From contig CACDFC010000010.1 in NCBI GenBank assembly GCA_902552035.1, positions 1 through 45,365 on the forward strand: 45,365 bases of DNA, in the 5' to 3' direction. The notes under the pieces are model-generated. The model had not been told where the DNA came from and made no database searches. It worked only from the letters and a program-made list of their open reading frames with translations. Below, piece by piece: positions 43,334 through 45,365 of the stretch. Position 1 is the first letter of the stretch. Every line of letters begins with the position of its first letter. Both the position numbers and the translations under genes were made by a program. The DNA is from an uncultured Pelagibacteraceae bacterium. Its GTDB lineage: Bacteria; Pseudomonadota; Alphaproteobacteria; Pelagibacterales; Pelagibacteraceae.

Positions 43334-43963
43334 TTATATAGTTATTCTAACTAAACGTCCATTTAGATCTTTAATTTCTGTAACTTTTGATGATATTTCA
43401 TCTACTGCTTTTTTAACTCCATAAGATGCTTGGTCATAATCGTCACAGATTACTATTTTGCCGGTTTTTAATTTAGAAATTAATATTTCTAAATCTTTTT
43501 TAACGGTCTCATATGAATGACCACCATCTAAAAAAACAAAGTCTATTTTTTCTAAATCTAAATTTAAAAGTTGTTTTTCACTAAAACCTTTTAGTAATTT
43601 GGTATTTGATTGAAATTTCCCAAGTAAACTTTTTACTGAGTCCATACAATTAAGATCTTTTTTAAGAATCAAATTAAAAATAAGGTGTTTTATTGGATTT
43701 GATATTCTATTATGCTTTACAGTCATTTCCTTATTATCTAAATCTGAGTTTGAATCCTCAAAAAGATCTATTCCAAAAAAATTGAAATTAGTATTATGTA
43801 TAGCTGTTAGTTTTTCACAGACATTTCTCGATGTAACACCTTGGTAAACTCCAACTTCTAAAAAATTATTTGGCTTATACTTCTCAATTTCAGAAAGTAA
43901 TAAATAAGCAGAGTCTAGATCTTTTTTAAAACTTGATTTTCTAAAATAAAATTTAAATTTCAC
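43334..43963 (-). CDS. Class I SAM-dependent methyltransferase
   Basis: 209 aa. Motif I is NNFLEVGVYQGVTSRNV (glycine-rich SAM loop), the post-II acidic strand is FVFLDGGHSYETVKKDLE, and IVICDDYD follows, the layout of Methyltransf_24/CmcI-like enzymes. These methylate sugars or small secondary metabolites; substrate unknown. The start appears to be GTG at 43963; no in-frame ATG lies before the SAM loop. It follows the gamma-carbonic anhydrase-like gene by 6 bp. Confidence 0.78.
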   Translation of the reverse strand: MKFKFYFRKSSFKKDLDSAYLLLSEIEKYKPNNFLEVGVYQGVTSRNVCEKLTAIHNTNFNFFGIDLFEDSNSDLDNKEMTVKHNRISNPIKHLIFNLILKKDLNCMDSVKSLLGKFQSNTKLLKGFSEKQLLNLDLEKIDFVFLDGGHSYETVKKDLEILISKLKTGKIVICDDYDQASYGVKKAVDEISSKVTEIKDLNGRLVRITI

Positions 43964-43969
43964 AACTAT

Positions 43970-44482
43970 TTAGAATATAGATTTTGAATATTTCTTCCAG
44001 TTATCTTGATAACGCTTAGTATTTTCCATTACTGATTTTTTTTCTTCTTCAGTTACTTCTCTAATGACTTTTCCAGGAGAACCAATAACTAATGAATTGT
44101 CAGGTATTATTTTATTTTCAGTTATAAGAGCTTTAGCCCCTATAATACAATTTTTTCCTATTTTGGCATTATTTAGAATCACTGCACCAATTCCAATCAA
44201 ACTATTATCACCTATTGTGCAACCATGTAGCATAACCATATGTCCAACAGTTACATTTTTTCCAACCTTTAATGGACAACCTGGATCTGTATGGAGCACA
44301 CTACTATCTTGAACATTTGAACCCTCACCTATGTGAATATTCTCTAGATCTCCTCGTAAAGTTGCATTAAACCAAATACTTGTATTTTTTTCTAAAGTTA
44401 CGTCTCCAATAATTACTGCATTTGGAGCTACCCAATTTTCGCCAGAGTTTTTTGGTTTTTTATCTTTTAAATCATAAAACAT
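43970..44482 (-). CDS. Gamma-carbonic anhydrase family protein (left-handed beta-helix)
   Basis: 170 aa with hexapeptide repeats. The Zn-binding histidines of the gamma-CA family are present: H64 (SSVLHTD), H81 and H86 (VGHMVMLHG). FNATLRGDLENIHIGEGSNVQD is the conserved N-terminal block with the Arg-Asp pair. Homologs include YrdA, PaaY and CaiE; many lack proven carbonic anhydrase activity, so the catalytic role is tentative. It diverges from the thioredoxin-fold gene across 20 bp. Confidence 0.88.
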   Translation of the reverse strand: MFYDLKDKKPKNSGENWVAPNAVIIGDVTLEKNTSIWFNATLRGDLENIHIGEGSNVQDSSVLHTDPGCPLKVGKNVTVGHMVMLHGCTIGDNSLIGIGAVILNNAKIGKNCIIGAKALITENKIIPDNSLVIGSPGKVIREVTEEEKKSVMENTKRYQDNWKKYSKSIF

Positions 44483-44502
44483 AATTTATATATTATTTTA
44501 AC

Positions 44503-45060
44503 ATGACACTTACAAAAACACCAATTTGCGATTTTGGAAAAAAAGCTGAAAATTTTAAACTAAAATCTACAAATGGAGAAATTATAAGTTTACATGACAT
44601 TAAAGGTACCAATGGAACGCTTATCATGTTTATTTGCAACCATTGTCCGTATGTTAAAGCAGTGATCAACGATATTGTTGGGGATTGCAAAAATTTAAAA
44701 GAACTAGGTATAAATTCTATAGCAATTTGTTCTAATGATGCAATAAATTATCCCGAAGACTCTTTTGATAGGATGATTGAATTTTCAAATGATAATAAAT
44801 TTAGCTTTCCTTATGTTCATGATGAAACACAAGAAATTGCAAAAAAATTTGGTGCAGTATGTACTCCAGATTTTTTTGGTTTTAATAATAAATTAGAACT
44901 TCAATACAGGGGAAGAATGAGGGAGTTAAAAGATTTAAAACCAACCAATAATGGCGAAAGTGATTTAAAAAAAGCTATGACAGAAATTGCAAAATCTGGT
45001 AACGGACCGAAAAATCAAATTCCTAGTATGGGTTGTAATATAAAATGGTTTAAAAACTAA
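44503..45060 (+). CDS. Thioredoxin-fold (AhpC/TSA-like redoxin) protein
   Basis: 185 aa. The FKLKSTNGEIISLHDIKG strand is followed by the active-site-like C45-N-H-C48 (MFICNHCPYVKA), a C-x-x-C motif in the thioredoxin position. The C-terminal PSMGCNIKWF is shared by this particular family of thioredoxin-like proteins, which has no well-established role. No signal peptide is seen, so it is probably cytoplasmic. It is joined to the next glycosyltransferase by a one-base TAATG overlap. Confidence 0.82.
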   Translation: MTLTKTPICDFGKKAENFKLKSTNGEIISLHDIKGTNGTLIMFICNHCPYVKAVINDIVGDCKNLKELGINSIAICSNDAINYPEDSFDRMIEFSNDNKFSFPYVHDETQEIAKKFGAVCTPDFFGFNNKLELQYRGRMRELKDLKPTNNGESDLKKAMTEIAKSGNGPKNQIPSMGCNIKWFKN

Positions 45061-45365
45061 TGTATTTAATTATTACAAGATCATTTCCTCCAGAAGTTGG
45101 TGGTATGCAAAATCTTATGTGGGGACTGTCCAAAACTTTAGCATCTTTAAATATAGTAAAGGTTTATGCTGATTATCATAAGAAACACCAAGATTTTGAT
45201 GAAAAGGCAGCTTTTACTATTCAAAGAGTTGATGGCCCAAAAATAATTAGAAAATATAGGAAGTCATATTTAATTAATGAGTACATAAAAGAAAATAAGA
45301 ATATTGAATGCATCATATCAGACCATTGGAAAAGTTTAGAATTAATAAAATCAAATAAAAAAAAA
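45060..45365 (+). CDS. GT4-type glycosyltransferase, N-terminal fragment (window edge)
   Basis: The reading frame opens MYLIITRSFPPEVGGMQNLM, a GT-B family 4 N-terminus (strand, then the PPxxGG loop), and continues for about 102 codons to the window end with no stop. VRLF-like ends are not visible, so the donor-binding half is missing. The start overlaps the preceding stop by one base. Surface-glycan role inferred from family only. Confidence 0.75.
   Translation, partial: MYLIITRSFPPEVGGMQNLMWGLSKTLASLNIVKVYADYHKKHQDFDEKAAFTIQRVDGPKIIRKYRKSYLINEYIKENKNIECIISDHWKSLELIKSNKKK

Overview
The window looks like a stretch of chromosome from a SAR11-type alphaproteobacterium (Pelagibacterales). The evidence is very low G+C (about 30% by eye), Lys/Asn/Ile-rich proteins, almost no intergenic DNA, start/stop overlaps such as TAATG and ATGA, and an alphaproteobacterial core gene set. 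There is no rRNA, tRNA, IS element, CRISPR array or prophage, and no gene-free stretch above about 155 bp. The species call is an inference from composition, content and order; no marker gene was compared.

Left part (1-11184). A minus-strand group runs from a CinA-like domain protein through a GGCT-like protein to cytidylate kinase, which leaves the window. Divergent from it, with only 22 bp between start codons, is a long plus-strand run: sfsA, map, purB, two glycosyltransferases, purC, purS, purQ, purL, bolA, grxD and a small membrane protein. Together this covers de novo purine synthesis (three-piece FGAM synthetase PurSQL) plus a BolA/CGFS-glutaredoxin pair for Fe-S handling. The two A/T-rich glycosyltransferases interrupt the pur genes.

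Middle (11186-27321). A minus-strand housekeeping block carries, in transcription order, glmU (acetyltransferase half only), glmS, class II DAHP synthase, nadE, cysS, cimA, trmJ, rpsD and a GT39-like membrane glycosyltransferase. rpsD has its own recognisable promoter. On the plus strand, gph and a LysE-family exporter lead into prpD-prpB-prpC, the methylcitrate cycle for propionyl-CoA. An FkbM methyltransferase follows on the minus strand.

Right part (27338-45365). nrdA-nrdB (class I ribonucleotide reductase, alpha without an ATP cone) is preceded by two NrdR-box-like sites 31 bp apart and a GAAC-N7-GAAC direct repeat of the alphaproteobacterial LexA type. A phosphohexomutase gene diverges from it. 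A hairpin plus U-tract directly abuts the start codon of a DUF2061 membrane protein, which converges on a TauE/SafE exporter. The exporter ends a six-gene minus-strand operon dctP-dctQ-dctM-malonyl-CoA decarboxylase-dusA-tauE. With a divergent family III CoA-transferase, this reads as a complete malonate (or related dicarboxylate) uptake and activation module. Next come rpoZ with a long acidic tail, an MFS transporter, a 3-hydroxyisobutyrate dehydrogenase family enzyme only 8 bp from it, a PNPOx-like flavoprotein, an unrecognised secreted Cys-containing protein, a small methyltransferase, a gamma-carbonic anhydrase-like protein, a thioredoxin-fold protein and the beginning of another glycosyltransferase.

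Most specific leads: the putative malonate module, the leader hairpin before DUF2061, the half-size GlmU, and the layered operator region upstream of nrdA.
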